Origin: Planctomycetota bacterium | Lineage (GTDB): Bacteria > Planctomycetota > Phycisphaerae > UBA1845 > UTPLA1 | Direction: 5' to 3' | DNA: 64,000 nt | Assembly (NCBI GenBank): GCA_015654675.1 | Contig: JAATGM010000020.1 | Span: forward strand, 124,001-188,000 | Shown: piece after piece, positions 8,467 through 16,145 of the stretch | How positions within the stretch are numbered: position 1 is the first letter of the stretch | How the letters are laid out: each line of letters opens with the position of its first letter | Position numbers and translations under genes: made by a program | Notes under the pieces: generated by a model | Database searches by the model: none | Told to the model about the DNA's origin: nothing | The model's input: the letters and a program-made list of their open reading frames with translations, nothing else

Positions 8467-8757
8467 ACCGCGCTCCGGGGGCGCAAAAGCCGCTGATTAT
8501 TTGGCCGATCGGCAAGCGTTGCGCGACGGGTGGTGCGCGTCTTGCCTTGGCGGCGCGGATTGGCGGCGCGTCGAACTTCGGGGTGGGGATTCGTAAGCCG
8601 AGTTAGTTCAACGCGCTATGACGTGGGCGCGAAAAGTGTCGTCGCAATTCCGCGAGCAGCGGGGCTGTGGCACGGGGGATGCTCTATTAGTGACGCCTTC
8701 GCCGGGCGGAACTCCCGTCGGCGATGTGCAGGGGATGGATGCGCGTTGGAGCAGCGC
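8467..8757. other. Intergenic region before the flagellar cluster
   Basis: About 290 bp without a convincing gene. Near 8511-8547 there is an imperfect inverted repeat (GGCAAG ... CTTGCC with internal GCGCG pairing) that could end the transporter transcript, although no T-run follows. The main content is the sigma-54-type promoter at 8668-8683, listed separately. Longer frames on both strands through here look like GC-driven shadows. Confidence 0.5.
8668..8683 (+). promoter_or_regulatory. Sigma-54 (RpoN) -24/-12 promoter of the flagellar cluster
   Basis: The sequence is TGGCACGGGGGATGCT. The RpoN consensus is TGGCACG, four free bases, then TTGC(A/T). All bases match except A for the first T of the -12 element, and the GG/GC spacing is exactly ten. 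The motif is on the plus strand about 75 bp before the first possible start (8758) and 280 bp before flgF. Sigma-54 control of rod, hook and junction genes is well established in several flagellated bacteria. An enhancer-binding activator such as FlrC/FleR would be needed; none is encoded in this window. Confidence 0.75.
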
Positions 8758-8964
8758 ATGAGCGAAGTTCGATGGAGCGAACGAATGATGACGCGTCGCA
8801 GCGACGTTGAGACGGCGCCGGCGACGTGGTCGCGCATCGGGGCGCGCGTCCGTGCGGCGGCCTTGCTGGCGGCGACGTTGCACCTGGCGCGGCGCGACGG
8901 CGTCGAGCCGAGCGAGATTCCGAATTCGATGGCCGGGGCGACGGATTGCGAGGCCGGCCGATGA
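8758..8964 (+). CDS. Possible small basic protein upstream of and overlapping flgF
   Basis: A 68-codon frame starts with ATG 8758 after GGAG at a suitable distance. It ends with a TGA that overlaps the flgF start (ATGA at 8961-8964), as expected for translational coupling. It is the first frame after the sigma-54 promoter. The protein is arginine- and alanine-rich, with a hydrophobic stretch around VRAAALLAATLHLA. I recognise no family. In GC-rich DNA such frames arise by chance, and flgF has its own weak GAGG site, so this may be only leader sequence. Confidence 0.3.
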   Translation: MSEVRWSERMMTRRSDVETAPATWSRIGARVRAAALLAATLHLARRDGVEPSEIPNSMAGATDCEAGR

Positions 8965-9716
8965 TTTACGGGATCTACCAATCGGCGGCGGGACTTCAGG
9001 TCCAGGATTACCGCCACACCATTCTTGCAAACAACATCGCGAACGTGAATACGCCGGGGTTCAAGCCCGACCAGGTGGCGGTGGTGGAGCGGCCGGTCGA
9101 GGCGGCTTCGCACGCTGATCGTGGGTCGAAGAACGCGATTCTGGATCGAATGAGCGGCGGGCTCTACGAGACGCCGGTCTATACGGATTTCAGCGCTGGT
9201 CCGATGGAAGTGACGGACCGGCCGTTCGATGTTGCGCTGGCGAAGGACGGATTCTTCCGGGTTCGGACGCCGCAGGGGGATCGGTACACGCGGGACGGCC
9301 GGCTCGAGATGAAGTCGGACGGGACGCTGGTGACGGTGGCGAACGGCGATCCGATTCTAGGGCGCGACGGCAAGGCGATTCGGATCGACACATCGTCGAC
9401 GAAGCCGGTGCAGATTACGCCGGCGGGCTCGGTGCAGCAGGGTGGGGAAGAAATCGCGCAACTGGACGTGGTGGACTTCAAAGACCGGCGCGTGATGCAC
9501 AAGACAGGCAAAAACCTGTTCGAGGCGACGGGCCGGCCACAGAGCATCGCGGCGGAGCTTCGGCAGGGCGCGGTGGAGCAGTCGGGGGCTGATCCGATCA
9601 TGAGCATGGTCAACATGATCGCGGCGACGCGGGCTTACGAGCTGAACGCCACGATGATTCAGATTCAGGATTCGACATTGGGACGAGCGGTGAACGACGT
9701 GGGTCGACTTGGATAG
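8961..9716 (+). CDS. flgF: Flagellar basal-body rod protein FlgF
   Basis: 251 residues from ATG 8961; upstream in-frame sequence is not protein-like. The N-terminus IYGIYQSAAGLQVQDYRHTI with NNIANVNTPGFK is the flagellar rod/hook N-terminal motif. The centre (DVALAKDGFFRVRTPQGDRY, TRDGRLEM) is typical of FlgE/F/G proteins. The C-terminus (DPIMSMVNMIAATRAYELNA) is the matching coiled-coil end. FlgF forms part of the proximal rod, exported through the flagellar type III apparatus. Calling it FlgF rather than another rod protein rests on its position next to flgG and its length. It is the first certain gene of the cluster and lies 33 bp before flgG. Confidence 0.88.
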   Translation: MIYGIYQSAAGLQVQDYRHTILANNIANVNTPGFKPDQVAVVERPVEAASHADRGSKNAILDRMSGGLYETPVYTDFSAGPMEVTDRPFDVALAKDGFFRVRTPQGDRYTRDGRLEMKSDGTLVTVANGDPILGRDGKAIRIDTSSTKPVQITPAGSVQQGGEEIAQLDVVDFKDRRVMHKTGKNLFEATGRPQSIAAELRQGAVEQSGADPIMSMVNMIAATRAYELNATMIQIQDSTLGRAVNDVGRLG

Positions 9717-9749
9717 CCGCAGCGGCGGTAAGTGAAGGGACACTGCTGA

Positions 9750-10559
9750 ATGGGCATGCAGGCACTGTACACGGCCGCGTCGGGCATGAAGGCGTTGGAC
9801 TTCAAGCTCAACGTGGTGGCGAACAACCTCGCCAATGTCGAGACGGTGGGGTTCAAGCGCTCGCGCGTGAACTTCGAGGACCTTTACTACCAGACGATCG
9901 AGGAACCAGGCGAGCGGACGCCGCTGGATTTTCCGAAGCCGGTCGGCAAGCAGGTTGGATTGGGCGTGCAGGTCTCGGATACGCAATTGAATTTTCAGCA
10001 GGGGCCGCTGGATACGACAAACCTTCCGCTGGATCTGGCGATTCAGGGCGAGGGATTGTTCCAGGTCATGTCGGTGGTGAACGGGCAGCAGCAGATCTGC
10101 TATACGCGGGCCGGCAACTTCGGGCGGAACGCGAACGGGGACATCACGTTGCTGAACAGCGTCGGATCGCAGCTCGAGCCGACGATCAATATTCCGCAGG
10201 ACGCGATCGACATCGTGATCGGGGCATCGGGCTTGGTGCAGGTGCGGGTGCAGGGGGCCACGCAGCTCAGCGACCTCGGGCAGATTCAGCTGGCGCGGTT
10301 CATCAACAATCCGGGATTGAAGCAGATCGGGCAGAACCTCTACATCGAGACGGACGCGTCGGGGCCGCCGATTCTGGCGAATCCGACGCAGGACGGGATG
10401 GGCGAGATTCAGCAGGGGCAGTTGGAACTTTCAAACACGGACCCGGTGCGCGAATTGGTTGAGCTGATCAGGACGCAGCGCGGGTTTGAATTGAATTCGC
10501 AGACGATCCAGGCATCGGACCAGTTGTTGCAGACGATTGTCAATTTGCGTCGGTTCTAA
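9750..10559 (+). CDS. flgG: Flagellar distal rod protein FlgG
   Basis: 269 residues, close to the 260-residue norm. The start MGMQALYTAASGMKALDFKL with NNLANVETVGFK and the end VRELVELIRTQRGFELNSQ ... LLQTIVNLRRF match FlgG closely. The conserved YYQTIEEPGE segment after the N-terminal motif resembles the FlgG-specific L-stretch, and LAIQGEGLFQVM is the shared core. FlgG builds the distal rod that passes through the P and L rings. The ribosome-binding site is GAAGGGA, eight bases before ATG 9750; an internal ATG at 9756 is a less likely start. flgA follows 15 bp after the stop. Confidence 0.95.
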   Translation: MGMQALYTAASGMKALDFKLNVVANNLANVETVGFKRSRVNFEDLYYQTIEEPGERTPLDFPKPVGKQVGLGVQVSDTQLNFQQGPLDTTNLPLDLAIQGEGLFQVMSVVNGQQQICYTRAGNFGRNANGDITLLNSVGSQLEPTINIPQDAIDIVIGASGLVQVRVQGATQLSDLGQIQLARFINNPGLKQIGQNLYIETDASGPPILANPTQDGMGEIQQGQLELSNTDPVRELVELIRTQRGFELNSQTIQASDQLLQTIVNLRRF

Positions 10560-10574
10560 ACCTGAGGTGAGCGG

Positions 10575-11693
10575 TTGAAGCTTGCAGCGAAGACAGTTTG
10601 GAGCGGGATGCTGGCGGGGGTGGTTTGCGCCGGCAGCGCGAGCGGGCAGGAGATTCGCGTCTGGCCGACCGGGGCAACGACGGAATCGACGGTTCGGCTG
10701 CGCGACGTAGCGATGATTCGCGGTTTGGATGCGAAGCTCGCGAAAGAGCTAGGCGAGCTGACGATTCGGAGCGGGGCGGGGACAGCGGGCGAAGTGGTGG
10801 TTGGAGCGGACGACATTCGGACGGCCCTGAGCGACGCACGATGGAACATGGCCGAGGTGACGATCAGCGGGTCGTCGCGGTGCATCGTGCGTAAGCCGAA
10901 GGGCGAGGCGGCGGCGGTTGCGAGCGCGACACCGAAGGGCAAGGCGACGCGAATGACGACGACACGGCCGCCGGCGGCGCATGTGAAGCCGGCGACGCAC
11001 GTGGCCGCTTCGGGTGGTGAGCAGCCGGAGTACCGGGCTCCGGGCGAGAACACGCTTGAGAATGCGGTGAGGCGGTATTTGCAGGGCCGGGTGGCATCGC
11101 AGGGCGGTCGGGTTTCGGTGCGGTTCAGTTCGGCCTCGCGCGAAGTTCTGAGCGCGGGCGGACCGGATGCGAAGTTTGAAATTCAGATGCGGGACGGGTC
11201 ATTGCCGGGTCTGGTGGGACTGGACGTCACGATCCTGCGCGCAGAGCAGCAGCCGGAGCATGTGAGCGTTTCGGTGGATGCGTCGGTCACGCGAGCGGTT
11301 GTGGTGGCGCGGCGCGGACTGAATCAGGGGTCGATCATCAAAGCGGGCGACGTGGAGACCGCGGAGCGGACCTTTTCGAAGCGCGATGATGCCGGGATCA
11401 CGGATTTGAGTTCGGTGGTCGGGCGGGAAGTGCGCTCGTTTGTTCGGGCAGGCGACCAGCTCCGGGCTCGCGATTTGCGCGACGCGCCTATGGTGCGACG
11501 CGGCGACTTGGTGACGCTGTGGACGCGGCGGGGCGGGCTGGTCATCAAGAGCGCAGGGCGGGCGGCGGGCAGCGGGTCACTGGGCGACCTGGTTCCAATT
11601 CGAGTTGAAGGGAGCGCCGAGATGATCCAGGGATCGGTCACGGGTCCGAAGACCGTGACGGTGGAAGGGACCACACAGGTGGCGGCGAAGTGA
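10575..11693 (+). CDS. flgA: FlgA, P-ring assembly chaperone
   Basis: 372 residues with a TTG start at 10575, supported by GAGGTGA five bases upstream and an immediate signal peptide (VWSGMLAGVVCAGSASG). The C-terminal ~140 residues are the SAF-like FlgA domain: VVVARRGLNQGSIIKAGDVE, VGREVRSFVRAGDQLRARDL, RRGDLVTLWTRRGGLVIKS and a GSVTGPKTVTVEG end. E. coli FlgA is ~220 residues; this one is larger because of an extended N-terminal half with a low-complexity Ala/Lys/Pro stretch around residues 115-150. FlgA is a periplasmic chaperone helping FlgI polymerise around the rod. Its stop overlaps the flgH start (TGATG), indicating coupled translation. Confidence 0.85.
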   Translation: MKLAAKTVWSGMLAGVVCAGSASGQEIRVWPTGATTESTVRLRDVAMIRGLDAKLAKELGELTIRSGAGTAGEVVVGADDIRTALSDARWNMAEVTISGSSRCIVRKPKGEAAAVASATPKGKATRMTTTRPPAAHVKPATHVAASGGEQPEYRAPGENTLENAVRRYLQGRVASQGGRVSVRFSSASREVLSAGGPDAKFEIQMRDGSLPGLVGLDVTILRAEQQPEHVSVSVDASVTRAVVVARRGLNQGSIIKAGDVETAERTFSKRDDAGITDLSSVVGREVRSFVRAGDQLRARDLRDAPMVRRGDLVTLWTRRGGLVIKSAGRAAGSGSLGDLVPIRVEGSAEMIQGSVTGPKTVTVEGTTQVAAK

Positions 11694-12448
11694 TGAACAA
11701 GCGAACGACAATCTGGACTGGAATGGGATTGATGGCGATCGCGGCGAGCGCTTCGGCGCAGTCGTCGTCGCTCTTTCTGCAGTCGCATTCGGCAAACCAG
11801 GCACGCATGGCCGTGACGACGCAGCCGGTGGGGACGGACGGGATGTTGCTGCCGAGCGCCGGATCGCCGGCCCCGCCCGACCCGAACGCGAATATGGCGC
11901 TGCGGGCGACGTCGCTGATCGCGGTGATACCGGATCAGCCGCGGCGATTCCGGGTTCATGATCTGGTGAACATCGTTGTGCGACACAACATGCAGTATCG
12001 CGCGGACGGCCGGTTGGAGCAGAACCGGACGGGCAAGTTTGACGCGACGCTTTCGGAATGGTTCCGGATTCATGACTGGAAGTGGTATCAGCAGGTCTGG
12101 AACAACGGCGTGCCGGAGGTGAAAGCGGACCTGACGGACAACCGCCGGAGCCAGGGACGGAACCAGCGGCAGGACCAGTTGACGACGCGAATTCAGTGCG
12201 AAGTGATCGACGTGAAGCCGAACGGGACGCTCGTGATTCAGGCGCGGGCGACCTACTTGTACGAGGAAGAGCTGCAGACGATCACGCTCACGGGCGTCAT
12301 TCGAAGCGAAGACATCAGCCAGGATAACTCGATCCTGAGCGACCGTATTTACAGTCTGGACATGCAAACGACGAATGAGGGCGCCGTACGCGACACGACG
12401 AAGCGCGGCTTCATCCCGAGGATCTTTGATGCATTCAAGCCGTTCTGA
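11693..12448 (+). CDS. flgH: FlgH, flagellar L-ring protein (no lipoprotein cysteine)
   Basis: 251 residues from ATG 11693, which overlaps the flgA stop. Conserved FlgH features are present: FRVHDLVNIVVRHNMQYRAD, a TTRIQCEVIDVKPNGTLVIQ strand, and LTGVIRSEDISQDNSILSDR near the C-terminus. FlgH forms the outer-membrane L ring and is normally a lipoprotein with a cysteine at the signal-peptide cleavage site. Here the leader ends ASASAQSSSLFLQ and contains no cysteine; the only Cys is deep inside (RIQCEV). The ring may therefore be anchored differently. The gene overlaps flgI by 20 bp. Confidence 0.9.
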   Translation: MNKRTTIWTGMGLMAIAASASAQSSSLFLQSHSANQARMAVTTQPVGTDGMLLPSAGSPAPPDPNANMALRATSLIAVIPDQPRRFRVHDLVNIVVRHNMQYRADGRLEQNRTGKFDATLSEWFRIHDWKWYQQVWNNGVPEVKADLTDNRRSQGRNQRQDQLTTRIQCEVIDVKPNGTLVIQARATYLYEEELQTITLTGVIRSEDISQDNSILSDRIYSLDMQTTNEGAVRDTTKRGFIPRIFDAFKPF

Positions 12449-13520
12449 TCGCCGGCTGGCTCTTGCTTCGCTCGCACTCGCGCTGACCGCGCTCGCGGTC
12501 GCCGCGCCGGCGTTCGCGACGAAGGTCAGCGACGTGACGCACCTGAAGGGGCGGCGCGAGAACCGCTTGCAAGGGCTTGGCCTTGTGATCGGCTTGGCCG
12601 GCACGGGTGACGGCGGGAAGTATGCGCCGTCAATTCAGGCGCTGGGATCGATGCTGCAAAAGTTCGAGGACACGGTTCCGCTGCTGGCACTTCGCGAAAC
12701 GAAGAACGTGGCAATCGTGTCGGTGGAGGTCGTGCTGCCGGATAACGGCGTGCGGGAGGGCGACCGGGTTGATGTGCAGGTGAGCGCGATTGGGGCCTGC
12801 AAGAGTCTGCAGGGCGGGCGGCTGCTGATCACGCCGATGCAGGGGCCGGATCTCAAGTCAGTCTTCGCGATGGCGAGCGGGCCATTGGAGCTGAATGACA
12901 TCAAAGCGCCGACGACGGCCATCGTTCGGCAGGGGGCCACGATGGAGGCAGACATCTTCCATCATTACATCGATGGCGGGCGAATCACCCTGGTGCTTGA
13001 GGACTCGCAGGCGAGCTGGGCACTGGCATCGACCATCGCTCAGACAATCAACGAAGAGACCTCAGACAGCGGCCGGCTGGATCGGATCGCGCGGGCGATG
13101 GACCCGAAGAACGTTGAAATCTTGATTCCGCAGAACGAATCTCGCGATCCGGCGGCGTTTATCGCGTCAATCGAGGGGATCGAATTGTTCATGCCGGCGA
13201 GCGAGGCGCGGGTCGCCATCAATCGCCGGAAGGGGACGGTGGTCATTACGGGAGAGGTCGAGATCGGGGCGGTGCTGGTCTCGTACAACGGGATGACGAT
13301 CAGCACGGTGCAGCCGGCGCCGGAGGGGACGCCGGACAACCCGGTCGTGACGGACAAGTATGTTTCAGTGCTCGACCCGGAGAAGCGCGGCTCTGCGAAA
13401 TTGCGCGACCTGGTGGACTCGCTGAACGCGCTGCACGTGCCGGCAAAGGACTTGATCAACATCATTGAAGACCTTCAGCGGAGCGGGAAACTGCACGCGA
13501 AGTTGCTGGTGGAGGATTGA
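12429..13520 (+). CDS. flgI: FlgI, flagellar P-ring protein
   Basis: 363 residues from ATG 12429, which lies inside the end of flgH. The length is almost exactly the family norm (~365). It has a signal peptide (LALTALAVAAPAFA). The near-invariant core reads VSDVTHLKGRRENRLQGLGLVIGLAGTGDG, followed by NVAIVSVEVVLP, LLITPMQGPDLKSVFAMA and RVAINRRKGTVVITGEVEIG. The C-terminal LRDLVDSLNALHVPAKDLINI is also diagnostic. FlgI forms the peptidoglycan-associated P ring. I prefer the 12429 start because it gives a proper signal peptide. The rod-binding gene follows after 1 bp. Confidence 0.95.
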   Translation: MHSSRSDRRLALASLALALTALAVAAPAFATKVSDVTHLKGRRENRLQGLGLVIGLAGTGDGGKYAPSIQALGSMLQKFEDTVPLLALRETKNVAIVSVEVVLPDNGVREGDRVDVQVSAIGACKSLQGGRLLITPMQGPDLKSVFAMASGPLELNDIKAPTTAIVRQGATMEADIFHHYIDGGRITLVLEDSQASWALASTIAQTINEETSDSGRLDRIARAMDPKNVEILIPQNESRDPAAFIASIEGIELFMPASEARVAINRRKGTVVITGEVEIGAVLVSYNGMTISTVQPAPEGTPDNPVVTDKYVSVLDPEKRGSAKLRDLVDSLNALHVPAKDLINIIEDLQRSGKLHAKLLVED

Positions 13521-13521
13521 C

Positions 13522-13914
13522 ATGAATCTTCAGCCCGCAGCGAAGGTCCTGACGAAGCCGGCGGCGAATACGAAATTTCCCGAGCGGGACTTTCTGCCGC
13601 TGGACCGCGCGAAGGCGCGAGCGGCCGGGGCGGGTACGAGCCGCGATCACGTGTTGCATAAGCGGGTGGGCGAACTGGTGGGCTCGGTGTTCTACACGAA
13701 CCTGATGAAAGAGATGCAGAAGACGACGTTTGAGACGCCGTTGATGCATGGCGGGCGCGGGGAAGAAGTGTTCAAGGAGCAGATGAACTCGGAGATCGGG
13801 AAGCGGATCGGAACGACGGTGAACAATCCGGCGACCGAGCGGCTCTACCAGGCGATGAAGCGGCTCGCGCACGCGACGCCGGCGGCAAAGCCGACGTTGG
13901 AGGCAGTGGCATGA
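13522..13914 (+). CDS. flgJ: FlgJ-type rod-binding protein (without muramidase domain)
   Basis: 130 residues from ATG 13522, with GGAGG in the end of flgI as the ribosome-binding site. The core HVLHKRVGELVGSVFYTNLM ... GGRGEEVFKEQMNSEIGKRI corresponds to the N-terminal rod-binding (FlgJ_N) domain. E. coli FlgJ carries an additional peptidoglycan hydrolase domain that is absent here. Many bacteria split or lack it, recruiting a separate lytic enzyme. Its likely role is capping or scaffolding rod assembly in the periplasm. The 3' end overlaps the FlgN-like gene by ATGA. Confidence 0.85.
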   Translation: MNLQPAAKVLTKPAANTKFPERDFLPLDRAKARAAGAGTSRDHVLHKRVGELVGSVFYTNLMKEMQKTTFETPLMHGGRGEEVFKEQMNSEIGKRIGTTVNNPATERLYQAMKRLAHATPAAKPTLEAVA

Positions 13915-14426
13915 GCGCGACGGCGACGACGATTGACGCCGGCGGGCTCATGGCGCTGCTGGAAGAGATGCTTGTCCTGCACGACGAGCTGGCGGTGGTG
14001 CTGCGGTCCAAGTTGGAGGCGATGAAGCGATCGAACGTGGGCGGCATGCAGTCGGCGGCGGCGCGCGAGGGGCATCTGGTGCGGAAGATGGCGGAGCTGG
14101 ATCGAAGGCGGGTGGGAGTCATGGCGGGGCTGGGTTCGGCGCTTGAGGCCGGAAGCGGGAAAGGATTGACGATTTCGCGGATGGCGGAAGGCGTCGGGAC
14201 GGCGGAGCGGGAGCGGCTGCTGGCGATGTCGGCCGGGCTGCAACAGCGAATACGGGCGGTGGCGGAGTTGCACCGGGTTATCACAATCGTGAGCGCGGAG
14301 ATGCTGGCGCATTTCCGGAGCGTCTTTACGGTGATGACTCGGGCGGGCGATGAGGCGGGGATCTACACGCGGCGCGGGCGGATGGAATCGAAGGGGTCGA
14401 TGCGCGTTTTGGACGCGGTGGGATAG
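13911..14426 (+). CDS. flgN: FlgN-like flagellar export chaperone
   Basis: 171 residues, strongly helical in appearance with heptad-like hydrophobics (LMALLEEMLVLHDELAVVLR ... LEAMKRSN). Length, position between the rod-binding protein and flgK, and the pattern fit FlgN, the cytoplasmic chaperone that escorts the hook-filament junction proteins FlgK and FlgL to the export gate. Sequence conservation of FlgN is low, so the name depends partly on context. It starts inside the previous gene (ATGA) and stops 4 bp before flgK, consistent with a tightly coupled operon. Confidence 0.75.
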   Translation: MSATATTIDAGGLMALLEEMLVLHDELAVVLRSKLEAMKRSNVGGMQSAAAREGHLVRKMAELDRRRVGVMAGLGSALEAGSGKGLTISRMAEGVGTAERERLLAMSAGLQQRIRAVAELHRVITIVSAEMLAHFRSVFTVMTRAGDEAGIYTRRGRMESKGSMRVLDAVG

Positions 14427-14430
14427 AGCC

Positions 14431-16134
14431 ATGGGACTGTCGGCATCACTGCAGATTGGACGATCGGCGCTGCTGAGCTACCAGGCGGCGCTGCAGGTTG
14501 TCGGCAACAACATTTCGAATGCCGGCAACGCGGGCTACACGCGTCAGTCGGCGGACCTGGCGGCGCTGCCGCCGCCCTACGGCGGGTCGACGGTTCCGAT
14601 CGGCAACGGCGTGACGGTGGCCGGGATTCGGCGAAACATCAGCGAGGCGGTCGAGTCGCGACTGCGGCAGGCACAGTCGGACCAGAGTTCGGCGCAGGCG
14701 GAAGATTCGACGCTGGCGCGGCTGGAGTCGGTGCTGAACGCGCTGGGCGACTCGAACCTCAGCACGCAGATGGAGAAGTTTTTCAAGTCGATCGGCGACG
14801 TTCAGAACTCGCCGGAGAATCTGTCGTTGCGAACGATTGTGCTGAGCAACGGGACGCAGCTAGCGCAGTCGCTGCAGCAGACGCGGCGGGACATCGTGGC
14901 GACGCGGAACGAGGCGAATCAGGAGATTGCGTCGTCGGTTGCGCGGGCGAATCAACTGGCGACGAACATCGCATCGCTGAATGTGCAGATTACGACGCAG
15001 GAGGGGGGAAGTCAGGGGCCGGCGAGCGCGCTGCGCGATCAGCGCGATCAGGCGCTGTCGGAATTGTCGACATTGATGGGGATCACGACGCGCGAGCAGC
15101 CGGGCGGGGCGGTGAATGTGTATGTGGGGAATGAACCGCTGGTGTTTGCGGGGCAGTCGCGCGGGCTGGTGTCGAAGCAAGAGCCCGGGGCGAATGGGCT
15201 GCTTAACAATACGATTCAGTTTGGTGACAACGGGCAACCTGTCACGGTATCCACGGGGAAGCTCGGCGGGCTCGTGGCGTCACGGGATGTGCATGCGGAT
15301 GGGCAGCTGGGGCGACTGGATCAACTGGCGGCGGCGCTGATCTCCGAGGTGAACAAGGTTCATAGCCGGGGGCAGGGATTGAACGGGTTTGCGTCGGTGG
15401 TGGCGGGGAATGGGGTGAGCAATCCGTCGGCCGCGCTGAACGCGGCGGGGCTTTCGCTTTCGCCGAAGTCCGGGACGTTCTACGTCAACGTGAAGGACAA
15501 GGCGACTGGGGCGGTCGTGCAGACGGCGATTCATGTTGATCTGGACGGAATTGGCACGGACACGTCGCTCAATTCGCTGGCGGGGGACTTCAACACGAAC
15601 GTTGCGAACGTGACGGCGACGGTGCAGGCGGATGGGACGCTGAAGCTGACGGCGGCGAGCGGATTCACGTTTGACTTCGCGGATGACAGCTCGGACACGC
15701 TCGCGGCACTGGGGATCAATACGTTTTTCGCGGGGACGAACGCGTCAAACATCGACCTGGCGGCCGGCGTGGCCGGGTCGCCGGAGCGGATCGCGGCGTC
15801 ATCGAGCGGATTGACGGGTGATGGTTCGAACGCGGGCAAGCTGGCGGCAGTGATTGAAAGCGGGGCGGCGAGTCTGGGTGGCTCATCGTTGTCGGACTTT
15901 TACAACGCGAGCGTCGGGATTCACGCGGTGAGCTCGGCGGCGGCGCGGAACCAGGTGGAGGCATCGGACACGATTTTGTCGTCGTTGACGGCGCAGCGCG
16001 AGAGCGTGTCGGGGGTCAATCTGGATGAAGAGGCCGTGAAGCTTGTGACGTACCAGCGGGCGTATGAGGGGGCGGCTCGGTACATCACGGTCGTGGACGA
16101 GATGTTGCAGACGCTGCTGGCGATGGCGAGCTAG
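14431..16134 (+). CDS. flgK: FlgK, hook-filament junction protein 1
   Basis: 567 residues from ATG 14431. The N-terminus (SLQIGRSALLSYQAALQVVG, NNISNAGNAGYTRQ) is the flagellin/hook-associated coiled-coil start. The helical region that follows (ALNALGDSNLSTQMEKFFKS) is conserved in FlgK. The C-terminus includes SGVNLDEEAVKLVTYQRAYE and VVDEMLQTLLAMAS, diagnostic for FlgK. The protein joins the hook to the first junction layer and is exported with FlgN help. Length is close to the E. coli protein (547). It is followed 11 bp later by flgL. Confidence 0.95.
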   Translation: MGLSASLQIGRSALLSYQAALQVVGNNISNAGNAGYTRQSADLAALPPPYGGSTVPIGNGVTVAGIRRNISEAVESRLRQAQSDQSSAQAEDSTLARLESVLNALGDSNLSTQMEKFFKSIGDVQNSPENLSLRTIVLSNGTQLAQSLQQTRRDIVATRNEANQEIASSVARANQLATNIASLNVQITTQEGGSQGPASALRDQRDQALSELSTLMGITTREQPGGAVNVYVGNEPLVFAGQSRGLVSKQEPGANGLLNNTIQFGDNGQPVTVSTGKLGGLVASRDVHADGQLGRLDQLAAALISEVNKVHSRGQGLNGFASVVAGNGVSNPSAALNAAGLSLSPKSGTFYVNVKDKATGAVVQTAIHVDLDGIGTDTSLNSLAGDFNTNVANVTATVQADGTLKLTAASGFTFDFADDSSDTLAALGINTFFAGTNASNIDLAAGVAGSPERIAASSSGLTGDGSNAGKLAAVIESGAASLGGSSLSDFYNASVGIHAVSSAAARNQVEASDTILSSLTAQRESVSGVNLDEEAVKLVTYQRAYEGAARYITVVDEMLQTLLAMAS

Positions 16135-16145
16135 GACCGGGACGA

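Noticed and set aside
8608-9113. Minus-strand frames across the flagellar promoter region
   Set aside because: They overlap flgF and are Arg/His/Pro-rich; no start signal or family similarity.
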